Assembly (NCBI GenBank): GCA_947259685.1
Contig: CAMYNC010000231.1
Coordinates: 1-5,178 of the forward strand
Length of the DNA: 5,178 nucleotides
Reading direction: 5' to 3'
Origin: an uncultured Desulfuromonadales bacterium
Lineage (GTDB): Bacteria; Desulfobacterota; Desulfuromonadia; Desulfuromonadales; Geopsychrobacteraceae
Shown: positions 1 through 5,178 of the stretch, piece after piece
Layout of the letters: the number at the start of each line of letters is the position of its first letter
Position numbering within the stretch: the first letter of the stretch is position 1
The notes under the pieces: model-generated
Databases searched by the model: none
The model's input: the letters and a program-made list of their open reading frames with translations, nothing else
What the model was told of the DNA's origin: nothing
Program-made: the position numbers and the translations under genes

Positions 1-59
1 TGCATGATGTGACCATCACCCAGGAAGCTCCTAACTATCGCATCGAGCGGGGGCACTAA
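1..59 (+). CDS. guaB: IMP dehydrogenase, C-terminal end (partial)
   Basis: Only the last 18 codons and the TAA stop (57-59) lie in the window, reading [18 protein letters not shown]. The ending HDVxITxEAPNY is the usual C-terminal tail of bacterial IMP dehydrogenase, the cytosolic NAD-dependent enzyme that oxidises IMP to XMP, the first step committed to GMP. The frame is open from position 3 and the rest lies upstream. guaA starts 5 nt after the stop, and the purine-rich end of guaB (GAGCGGGGG, 45-53) is the only ribosome-binding candidate for guaA. This supports a translationally close guaB-guaA operon. The identification rests on a short tail plus the neighbour, but both agree. Confidence 0.88.
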   Translation, partial: HDVTITQEAPNYRIERGH

Positions 60-64
60 TTGCG

Positions 65-1576
65 ATGACCGATATTCATAGCGAAAAAATTCTGATTCTC
101 GATTTCGGGTCGCAATATACTCAGCTGATCGCTCGCCGGGTGCGTGAGTCGCACGTCTATTGTGAGTTGCAGCCCTTTGACATGTCGCTGGAGGAGATCA
201 AAGCCTTCGGTGCCAAGGGGATTATCCTCTCCGGTGGGCCGAAATCGGTCTATGAGGAGGGTGCTCCGCAGATTGAAGAGGAGCTGTTCGAGCTGGGCAT
301 CCCGGTGTTGGGGATCTGCTACGGCATGCAGTTGATGAGCCGTCACTTCGGCGGCGAAGTCATCGCCGCTGGCAAGCGGGAGTACGGCCACGCTGAGCTG
401 CTTTCGGTTGGCACTCCGGGGCCCTTGTTCGATGGTTTCTTTGCCGACGGCAAGAGCCCGGTGTGGATGAGCCACGGCGACCACGTCGAAAAGATGCCCG
501 AAGGCTTCGAGATGATCGCCAAGACTGCCAACGCGCCGGTCTGTGGGATCCAGAACGTTGCCCGTAACCTCTACGGTGTGCAGTTTCACCCGGAGGTCAA
601 TCACACGCCGCGCGGTGATATGTTAATTAACACCTTCGTACGCAAAATCTGTGGCTGCAGCGGCAGTTGGACGCCGGGCAAGATTATCGAAGATGCGGTG
701 GCGCGGATTAAGGAACAGGTCGGTACCGATCAGGTGATCCTCGGTCTTTCCGGAGGGGTTGATTCTTCGGTGGCTGCGGCGCTGATCCACCGGGCGATCG
801 GCGATCAGCTGCACTGTGTGTTTGTCGATAACGGCCTGCTGCGTCTCGACGAGGGAGATCAGGTGATGGCGACCTTCGCCAGCAACATGGGCGTCAAGGT
901 CACCCGGGTCAATGCTCAGCAGCGTTTTTACGATGCGCTGGCCGGTGAAGCCGATCCGGAGAAAAAGCGCAAAATCATTGGCGGCCTGTTCGTCGATATC
1001 TTCGCCATCTACCCCGATGTCATCGAGTCAGCCGGAGCCAAGACCGGTAAGGCGCATAACATCAAGAGCCACCACAACGTTGGCGGTCTGCCCGACTACA
1101 TGAAGCTGGAGCTGCTAGAGCCGCTGCGCGAGCTGTTCAAGGATGAGGTGCGCACCGTCGGCGAGGAGCTCGGCCTGCCGCATCAAATGGTCTGGCGGCA
1201 TCCTTTCCCGGGACCGGGTCTGGGTGTACGCATCCTCGGTGAAATCAAGGAGGAGTACTGCGAAATTCTTCGCCGCGCCGATGCCATCTATATCGAAGAG
1301 CTCTACGAGAGCGGCCACTACCACAAAATCAGTCAGGCGTTTGCCGTCTTTCTGCCGGTCAAGTCGGTCGGGGTCATGGGCGATGGCCGCACCTACGAGT
1401 ATGTTGTCGCCCTGCGCGCGGTCGAGACCAAGGACTTCATGACCGCCGGCTGGTATCCGATGCCTTATGCAGACCTGGCGCGGATCAGTAATCGGATCAT
1501 CAACGAGGTTCAGGGGATCAATCGCGTCACCTACGATATTTCCAGCAAGCCACCCGCCACCATCGAGTGGGAATAG
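65..1576 (+). CDS. guaA: GMP synthase (glutamine-hydrolysing), with an internal 16-residue gap
   Basis: Cytosolic enzyme that aminates XMP to GMP using ATP and ammonia released from glutamine. The N-terminal class I amidotransferase domain (about residues 8-195) shows the [14 protein letters not shown] start, the nucleophile Cys85 in GICYGMQ, and His175 and Glu177 in QFHPEVNHT. The ATP-pyrophosphatase domain (about 205-385) carries the P-loop [10 protein letters not shown] (226-235), then [11 protein letters not shown] and [12 protein letters not shown]. The C-terminal dimerisation domain ends in the family-typical KPPATIEWE. Length is 503 residues, against 525 in E. coli. From memory of the family, most of the shortfall is one place: after [13 protein letters not shown] (ending at residue 313) the chain passes through one Ala straight to IYPDVIES. 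The usual acidic segment ending in LAQGT is absent, although the frame stays open. The start at 65 gives the normal family N-terminus; its ribosome site overlaps the end of guaB. The function call is secure, but whether this copy is fully active is open. Confidence 0.96.
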   Translation: MTDIHSEKILILDFGSQYTQLIARRVRESHVYCELQPFDMSLEEIKAFGAKGIILSGGPKSVYEEGAPQIEEELFELGIPVLGICYGMQLMSRHFGGEVIAAGKREYGHAELLSVGTPGPLFDGFFADGKSPVWMSHGDHVEKMPEGFEMIAKTANAPVCGIQNVARNLYGVQFHPEVNHTPRGDMLINTFVRKICGCSGSWTPGKIIEDAVARIKEQVGTDQVILGLSGGVDSSVAAALIHRAIGDQLHCVFVDNGLLRLDEGDQVMATFASNMGVKVTRVNAQQRFYDALAGEADPEKKRKIIGGLFVDIFAIYPDVIESAGAKTGKAHNIKSHHNVGGLPDYMKLELLEPLRELFKDEVRTVGEELGLPHQMVWRHPFPGPGLGVRILGEIKEEYCEILRRADAIYIEELYESGHYHKISQAFAVFLPVKSVGVMGDGRTYEYVVALRAVETKDFMTAGWYPMPYADLARISNRIINEVQGINRVTYDISSKPPATIEWE

Positions 1577-1601
1577 CATAGGTTTTCTTTATTGAATCGC
1601 C

Positions 1602-1633
1602 AGGCCGTCAGATATTACTGACGGCCTTTTTTT
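1602..1633 (+). terminator. Intrinsic terminator of the guaBA operon
   Basis: A perfect 10-bp stem, AGGCCGTCAG (1602-1611) with CTGACGGCCT (1618-1627), encloses a 6-nt loop (ATATTA). It runs straight into seven T residues (1627-1633). It sits 25 nt past the guaA stop in the same orientation, so it should end guaBA transcription and isolate it from the Cache gene. Confidence 0.93.
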
Positions 1634-1741
1634 ATTGCAAAATCGGGAAAGGATTCGTCAATAGTGAGTCAGGATCTTCATCTGGAAAGGGAATAGCGTA
1701 GAACGCCATTATTCTTCGATAAGTTTTTGGCATTACTGGAT

Positions 1742-1790
1742 TAATCAAGAAAAGAGTAATTTATTTCAGCGTCTTAGCTTTTCTTGATTA
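1742..1790. repeat. 13-bp perfect inverted repeat
   Basis: TAATCAAGAAAAG (1742-1754) is repeated as its exact reverse complement CTTTTCTTGATTA (1778-1790), separated by 23 nt. Neither strand has a T-run after the second arm, so it does not look like an intrinsic terminator. It lies about 35 nt upstream of the predicted -35 box of the Cache-gene promoter. It could be a split regulator site, a remnant element end pair or an RNA hairpin; the sequence does not decide. Confidence 0.6.
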
Positions 1791-1823
1791 GAAAAAATAA
1801 TCTCCAAAAATGTATTCAGGCTG

Positions 1824-1851
1824 TTGCGAAAAATAAAAAAGTAGCGATAAT
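1824..1851 (+). promoter_or_regulatory. Candidate sigma70 promoter for the Cache gene
   Basis: A TTGCGA -35-like box (1824-1829, 4 of 6 consensus bases) and a GATAAT -10-like box (1846-1851, 5 of 6) are spaced by 16 nt in AT-rich DNA. Transcription would begin near 1858 and give a leader of about 180 nt before the Cache start codon. The upstream terminator means the Cache gene needs its own promoter, and this is the best match seen in the gap. Confidence 0.45.
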
Positions 1852-1862
1852 GTTCGGCAGTA

Positions 1863-1881
1863 AAACAATATTATATTGTTT
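1863..1881. promoter_or_regulatory. 19-nt palindrome, candidate operator
   Basis: AAACAATAT (1863-1871) and ATATTGTTT (1873-1881) are perfect reverse complements around a single central T (1872). The short spacer suits a protein-bound DNA dyad better than an RNA hairpin. It begins about 5 nt after the predicted transcription start near 1858, where a bound repressor would block initiation or early elongation. The regulator is unknown, and no regulator gene is in the window. Confidence 0.45.
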
Positions 1882-2035
1882 GGTGAGTTTTCCGATGAGG
1901 GTTTAAATGCCTGAACTCTAAGTTGAGCCTTGCTGTAGAAAGGAGATGTCAATCAGGGGTGATGCAGCCACTCGATAGGTGAAATTAACCAGTGCAAACA
2001 AAATGAAAATCGAACTGACAAGATGGGGGTTAAAA

Positions 2036-2503
2036 ATGAAAATGACGAAAGTTTTGCTGATGCTTGTTGCTGTTCTCTTTGTCGCCAGCACCGCCTTTGC
2101 GGATTCGGCCACCAAGGAGGAGTGCGTCGCCACATGTAAGAAAGCCGCCGAAATGCTGCAGCAGGACAAAGCTGCCGGGATTGCAGAAATTAGCAATAAG
2201 GAAGGGCAATTTGTTTGGAAAGATACCTATGTTTTTTTGATGGATCTGGACGGTAAAATGCTTGCTCATCCAATCAAGCCCGCCTTGACCGAAAAAGGTA
2301 GCCTGCTTGCGGTTCCTGACAAAAATGCCGAAAGTCCGAAGATGCTGTTTGCCGAATTTGTCGAGGTCGCAAAGAATTCTGGCGAAGGCTGGGTTGATTA
2401 TATGTGGCCGAAGCCCGGCGAGGAAGCCCCTTCGAAGAAAGACACCTACATTTATCGCGTTCCAGGGACCGATATGTTCGTTGCCGCTGGAATCTATCAA
2501 TAG
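2036..2503 (+). CDS. Secreted single-Cache-domain protein
   Basis: A 155-residue protein with a clear Sec signal peptide: MKMTK, a hydrophobic core (about 6-20), and an AFA cleavage site before Asp23. This leaves a mature periplasmic protein of about 133 residues. After an N-terminal helix-like stretch containing Cys30 and Cys34, it shows the single-Cache pattern FVWKDTYVFLMDLDGKMLAHP (59-79, quoted here in part as WKDTYVFLMD and DGKMLAHP). GEGWVDYMWPKPG (116-128) and a final YRVPGTDMFVAAGIYQ follow. In this family the fold binds small ligands, usually as the sensor part of receptors. Here there is no transmembrane anchor beyond the signal peptide and no kinase or chemotaxis domain. I chose ATG 2036 because GGGGG (2025-2029) lies 6 nt upstream and it gives a compact signal peptide. 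In-frame ATGs at 1979 and 2003 would prefix charged residues without a good ribosome site. Ligand and partner are unknown. Confidence 0.85.
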   Translation: MKMTKVLLMLVAVLFVASTAFADSATKEECVATCKKAAEMLQQDKAAGIAEISNKEGQFVWKDTYVFLMDLDGKMLAHPIKPALTEKGSLLAVPDKNAESPKMLFAEFVEVAKNSGEGWVDYMWPKPGEEAPSKKDTYIYRVPGTDMFVAAGIYQ

Positions 2504-2513
2504 CGCAATGCTC

Positions 2514-2527
2514 GCCGCAGAAGCGGC
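2514..2527. repeat. Small GC hairpin just after the Cache gene
   Basis: GCCGC (2514-2518) pairs with GCGGC (2523-2527) around AGAA, and AGCG (2502-2505) can pair with CGCT (2532-2535) outside it. There is no T-run after it, so alone it is a weak terminator. It may protect the 3' end of the message or be chance. Confidence 0.3.
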
Positions 2528-2547
2528 TTGACGCTTAAGATATTATG

Positions 2548-2585
2548 GCCATGCCCCTGGATATTTATATATTGAGGGGCATGGC
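2548..2585. terminator. Long hairpin between convergent genes, probable bidirectional terminator
   Basis: GCCATGCCCCT (2548-2558) is matched exactly by AGGGGCATGGC (2575-2585), an 11-bp perfect stem around a 16-nt AT-rich loop. G-T pairs could extend it at the base. It lies 44 nt past the Cache stop on the plus strand and 28 nt past the kinase stop on the minus strand, which suits a shared terminator. Neither side has a real T-tract (only TGTTTG on the plus strand), so efficiency is uncertain. Confidence 0.6.
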
Positions 2586-2613
2586 TGTTTGAGCCTGATT
2601 TTCGATTCAGGAA

Positions 2614-3633
2614 TTATCGCCTGGCAACTTGAGGTTGCTGCTTGGGGAAAATCGTTTGCAGGATCTCCTGGTGATCTTCTGCCAGTAGCCGAGGTCCAAA
2701 ACTGCTCACCACCCGAGCTGAAGCCAGGCTGGCCAACCGGCCGGCATCTGGAAAACTGTCGCCCCGGGTCAGGGAAAAGAGCAGGGCTCCAGCAAACATA
2801 TCACCGGCACCGTTACTGTCGACGGCAGTCACCGCATGCGGGCTGACGCGGTGGAGATTGTCACCATCAAACAGGATCGCCCCATCGGCACCGCAGGTCA
2901 CGGCAAAGTTACCAGCGATCTGCTTTAAGGCATCGATCGCCTCTTCCAGTTGGCTGCAATCGGTCCAGGCCAGGGCTTCGGCCTGATTGCAGAACAGCAT
3001 ATCGACCCCATCACCGATCATCTCGGCCAGGCCCTCTTTGAAATACTGGACCATTGCCGGGTCGGAAAAAGTCAGGGCGGTTTTTACGCCGACCTGTTCG
3101 GCGATCCGTTTGGCTTCAATCGCCGCCGCTCGTCCGGTTGGCGAGGTGACCAGGTAGCCTTCGATATACAGATATTCGGAGGCTGAAATCGCATCGGCAT
3201 CCAGTTCGGCGACCGAAAAGCCTTCAGAAATACCGAGAAAGGTATTCATGGTCCTTTCCGCATCGGGGGTAACCATAACCAGGCATTTGCCGGTGATTCC
3301 CGGACCACGGCCATTGTCGGCATTGCTGGTAACGCCTGCGGTATGCATATCGCGAAGATAAAAATCACCGGTTTCGTCGGCCGCCAATTTACAGGAGTAG
3401 AAACAATCAGCCCCAAACTGGGCTGCGGCAATAACGGTGTTGGCGGCAGAACCGCCGCAGGCCCATTTGCCCGGATGATCCTCTAGGGCAGCGACCAGTT
3501 CATTTTGGCGCTCTTCGGCGACCAGGGTCATCACTCCCTTGTCGATGGCACAGGCCGCGAGAAAGTTATCCTCGACTTTAAATTCCATATCGACCAATGC
3601 GTTGCCGATGGCGGTGAGATGATATTTTTTCAT
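2614..3633 (-). CDS. PfkB/ribokinase-family kinase, possibly adenosine kinase
   Basis: A cytosolic 339-residue kinase of the PfkB fold, which transfers ATP phosphate to a sugar or nucleoside hydroxyl. The substrate-side motif IGNALVDME (9-17) opens the protein. GGSAANT (60-66) is the first PfkB signature, NQAE (216-219) matches the NxxE magnesium/phosphate motif, and TCGADGAIL (246-254) lies in the nucleotide-binding part. DSNGAGDMFAGALL (272-285) is the second signature, with the GAGD anion hole and Asp278 as the expected catalytic base. Length is normal. The start codon (3631-3633) has GAGGA (minus strand of 3643-3647) 9 nt upstream. Overall look (RTMNTFLG, SEYLYIEGYL) resembles bacterial proteins named adenosine kinase, which would make it a purine-salvage enzyme, but PfkB substrate cannot be read from motifs. 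It converges on the Cache gene and follows ilvC after a terminator, so it is likely transcribed alone. Confidence 0.9.
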   Translation of the reverse strand: MKKYHLTAIGNALVDMEFKVEDNFLAACAIDKGVMTLVAEERQNELVAALEDHPGKWACGGSAANTVIAAAQFGADCFYSCKLAADETGDFYLRDMHTAGVTSNADNGRGPGITGKCLVMVTPDAERTMNTFLGISEGFSVAELDADAISASEYLYIEGYLVTSPTGRAAAIEAKRIAEQVGVKTALTFSDPAMVQYFKEGLAEMIGDGVDMLFCNQAEALAWTDCSQLEEAIDALKQIAGNFAVTCGADGAILFDGDNLHRVSPHAVTAVDSNGAGDMFAGALLFSLTRGDSFPDAGRLASLASARVVSSFGPRLLAEDHQEILQTIFPKQQPQVARR

Positions 3634-3681
3634 CAGTGACGGTCCTCGAAATATGTCAGTTATTGATATTGTGAGTGGGCT

Positions 3682-3710
3682 ACTCTACCGAAAATCTGAC
3701 GGCGCGCCAA
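3682..3710 (-). promoter_or_regulatory. Candidate promoter for the PfkB kinase gene
   Basis: On the minus strand, TTGGCG (3705-3710) and TAGAGT (3682-3687) are spaced by 17 nt. Each matches 4 of 6 sigma70 consensus bases. Initiation would fall near 3675, about 40 nt before the start codon. A promoter is expected here because ilvC is closed by a terminator upstream, but the boxes themselves are weak. Confidence 0.3.
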
Positions 3711-3733
3711 CCGCTTTACTTTAAGGTCCAACG

Positions 3734-3765
3734 AAAAAGTCCCCACCAAATGGCAGGGACTTTTT
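3734..3765 (-). terminator. Intrinsic terminator of ilvC
   Basis: AAAAAGTCCC (3734-3743) and GGGACTTTTT (3756-3765) form a perfect 10-bp stem around a 12-nt loop. Read on the minus strand, it ends in TTTTT and begins 24 nt after the ilvC stop. The T-run on the other strand means it could work both ways, but no plus-strand gene reads into it. It separates ilvC from the downstream kinase. Confidence 0.88.
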
Positions 3766-3788
3766 TCCAACAAATCGCTATGAATGGA

Positions 3789-5178
3789 TCAGGCGGAAGC
3801 GATGGCCTGCATACCGTTCATGGCTGCGCGCAACTCTTCGCCGACGGCCTCGATCAGGTGGCCACGAATATCAGCATTCACCGCCACCAACTCCTGGTTG
3901 TCAACGCCGTTGCTGGTCAATTCAAGGCCTTTGCCGATCACATCGATCTCGACTGCCGCCATGAAATCTTTCAGTAGCGGCACGCAGGCGTGGGCAAAGA
4001 GGTAGCACCCGTACTCAGCGGTATCGGAGATCACCCGGTTCATTTCGTACAGCTTCTTCCGGGCGATGGTGTTGGCGATCAGCGGAGTTTCGTGCAGCGA
4101 CTCGTAGTAGGCCGACTCTGGCTCAATACCCGCTTCGACCATTACTTCAAACGCCAGTTCGACACCTGCTTTGACCATGGCGACCATCAGAATCGCCTTG
4201 TCGAAATAGTCCTGCTCAGAGATCTCGCCGGCAGCTTCGGTCTTCTCGAAAGTCGTCTTGCCGGTCTCTTCACGCCAGGTCAGCAACTTGACATCGTCAT
4301 TGGCCCAGTCTTCCATCATGGTGCGGGAGAACTCACCGGAGAGGATGTCATCCATGTGCTTTTCGAACAGTGGCCGCATAACCTCTTTCAACTCTTCGGC
4401 GAGCTCAAAAGCTTCAAGTTTTGCCGGGTTGGAAAGGCGATCCATCATGTGGGTGATGCCGCCATGCTTGAGGGCCTCGGTGATGGTTTCCCAGCCGTAC
4501 TGAATCAATTTGACGGCGTATGGGGCATCGATGCCGTTTTCGGTCATCTTGTCAAAGCAGAGCAGGGCGCCTGCCTGGAGCATGCCGCAAAGGATGGTCT
4601 GCTCGCCCATCAGGTCAGATTTAACCTCAGCGACGAAGGAGGATTCGAGCACGCCAGCGCGATCTCCGCCCTGGGCGGAACAGAGCGCCTTGGCAATCTC
4701 CAGGCCATCGCCATTCGGATCATTTTCGCCGTGAACGGCGATCAGGGTCGGTACGCCGAAGCCACGCTGGTACTCGGCGCGTACTTCCGATCCTGGGCAC
4801 TTGGGGGCAACCATGATCACGGTCAGGTCGCTGCGGATCTGGGTGCCTTCCTCGACAATGTTGAAGCCGTGCGCGTAGGAGAAAGTTGCGCCCTGCTTCA
4901 TCAGCGGTACCACGGTGTTGACCACGTCGGTATGCTGCTTGTCAGGGGCCAGATTCATGACGATGTCGGCGCTCGGCAGCAGCTCCTGGTAGGTGCCGAC
5001 GGTGAAGCCATTTTCGCTTGCGTTGAGGAAAGACTGGCGTTTTTCGGCAATCGCTTCTTCGCGCAGGGCGTAGGAGACGTCAAGACCGCTGTCGCGCATG
5101 TTCAGGCCCTGATTGAGGCCCTGGGCACCACAACCGACGATGACGATTTTCTTGCCTTTGGCGTATTCGCAGCCATTG
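3789..5178 (-). CDS. ilvC: Ketol-acid reductoisomerase, class II (partial at N-terminus)
   Basis: Second common enzyme of valine/isoleucine synthesis: NADPH- and Mg-dependent isomeroreduction of acetolactate or acetohydroxybutyrate, in the cytosol. The reading frame stays open to the window edge (first full codon at 5177), giving 462 residues. Aligned by eye to the 491-residue E. coli protein, about 29 N-terminal residues are missing. In-window residue 1 (Asn) matches E. coli residue 30. The Rossmann motif VGCGAQG is at 14-20. NADPH-phosphate contacts equivalent to E. coli Arg68, Arg76 and Ser78 are kept in [20 protein letters not shown]-type AHGFNI, APKCPG, and the metal site SDLMGEQ (Asp217/Glu221 equivalents) follow. 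The duplicated C-terminal knotted domain continues to ASA-stop, which marks the long class II type rather than the short class I (about 330-340 residues). No branched-chain partner gene (ilvB, ilvN, leuA) is on its downstream side; what lies upstream is outside the window. Confidence 0.97.
   Translation of the reverse strand, partial: NGCEYAKGKKIVIVGCGAQGLNQGLNMRDSGLDVSYALREEAIAEKRQSFLNASENGFTVGTYQELLPSADIVMNLAPDKQHTDVVNTVVPLMKQGATFSYAHGFNIVEEGTQIRSDLTVIMVAPKCPGSEVRAEYQRGFGVPTLIAVHGENDPNGDGLEIAKALCSAQGGDRAGVLESSFVAEVKSDLMGEQTILCGMLQAGALLCFDKMTENGIDAPYAVKLIQYGWETITEALKHGGITHMMDRLSNPAKLEAFELAEELKEVMRPLFEKHMDDILSGEFSRTMMEDWANDDVKLLTWREETGKTTFEKTEAAGEISEQDYFDKAILMVAMVKAGVELAFEVMVEAGIEPESAYYESLHETPLIANTIARKKLYEMNRVISDTAEYGCYLFAHACVPLLKDFMAAVEIDVIGKGLELTSNGVDNQELVAVNADIRGHLIEAVGEELRAAMNGMQAIASA

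Larger units (their letters stand above)
1634..2035. other. AT-rich intergenic region between guaA and the Cache gene
   Basis: About 400 nt with no credible protein-coding gene on either strand; the few ATG/GTG frames close within about ten codons. It holds a 13-bp inverted repeat (1742-1790), a sigma70-like promoter (1824-1851), a 19-nt palindrome (1863-1881) and a long predicted 5' leader (about 1858-2035). The leader contains a strong AAAGGAG motif (1939-1945) not followed by a useful reading frame. No tRNA, and no riboswitch class that I can name with confidence, was recognised. Confidence 0.7.

Noticed and set aside
56..604. 182-codon open frame on the minus strand opposite guaA
   Set aside because: It lies entirely antisense to the amidotransferase domain of guaA, has no recognisable motif, and is a by-product of GC-rich codon use in the real gene. 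The same applies to the minus-strand frame at 1115-1579.
1728..1745. Sigma54-like promoter beginning TTGGCATTACTGG
   Set aside because: The -24 half resembles TGGCA, but there is no TTGC at the required -12 spacing.
1907..1921. Mini-frame ATG CCT GAA CTC TAA with GAGGG upstream, as a possible leader peptide
   Set aside because: Four codons with no runs of a regulatory amino acid and no following attenuator hairpin; chance is the simpler explanation.
1920..2010. Possible c-di-GMP (GEMM-type) riboswitch in the Cache leader
   Set aside because: Some fragments (GATGCAGCCAC, GTGCAAAC) recall GEMM motifs, but they occur in the wrong order and the paired helices cannot be drawn.
1634..2035. Insertion sequence or other mobile element in the AT-rich gap
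   Set aside because: There is an inverted repeat, but no transposase fragment, no target-site duplication that I can see, and the repeat unit is only 49 nt.
2030..2500. 156-codon open frame on the minus strand opposite the Cache gene
   Set aside because: The plus-strand protein has a signal peptide and recognisable Cache motifs over the same bases; the antisense frame has neither a recognisable domain nor a convincing ribosome site.
2589..2846. 85-codon plus-strand frame over the end of the kinase gene
   Set aside because: It overlaps the conserved GAGD-containing C-terminus of the PfkB kinase on the other strand and shows no protein-family features.

Overview
The window reads as an ordinary stretch of bacterial chromosome, GC-rich in the genes and AT-rich in the one long intergenic gap. 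It carries core biosynthetic genes plus one small exported sensory-type protein. Proteins resembling the lone periplasmic Cache protein, together with the guaB-guaA order, suggest a deltaproteobacterium of the Desulfuromonadales/Desulfuromonadia type. That placement is from general recognition, not a search, and is only moderately secure.

Layout, left to right. Positions 1-59 hold the last codons of guaB (IMP dehydrogenase). guaA (GMP synthase, 65-1576, +) follows after 5 nt, so the two form the classic guaBA operon converting IMP to XMP to GMP. A textbook intrinsic terminator (1602-1633) closes it. Next comes a roughly 400-nt AT-rich gap with two inverted repeats and a plausible promoter. 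It leads into a 155-residue secreted single-Cache-domain protein (2036-2503, +). A long hairpin (2548-2585) separates this gene from a convergent PfkB-family sugar/nucleoside kinase (2614-3633, -). Upstream of the kinase, and ahead of it on the minus strand, lies ilvC (3789 to beyond 5178, -), the long class II ketol-acid reductoisomerase of valine/isoleucine synthesis. It has its own terminator (3734-3765), so ilvC and the kinase are probably separate transcription units.

How the genes relate: guaBA makes guanine nucleotides. The kinase could belong to purine salvage if it is an adenosine kinase, but its substrate cannot be fixed from sequence. ilvC serves branched-chain amino acid synthesis. 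The Cache protein has the build of a periplasmic ligand-binding protein with no signalling output domain attached.

No new multi-gene system, mobile element, CRISPR array or RNA gene is visible. The most notable irregularity is in GuaA: about 16 residues normally found just before the IYPDVIES motif of the ATP-pyrophosphatase domain are missing in frame, in an otherwise full and well-conserved protein. Second is a perfect 19-nt palindrome placed like an operator just downstream of the predicted Cache-gene promoter.
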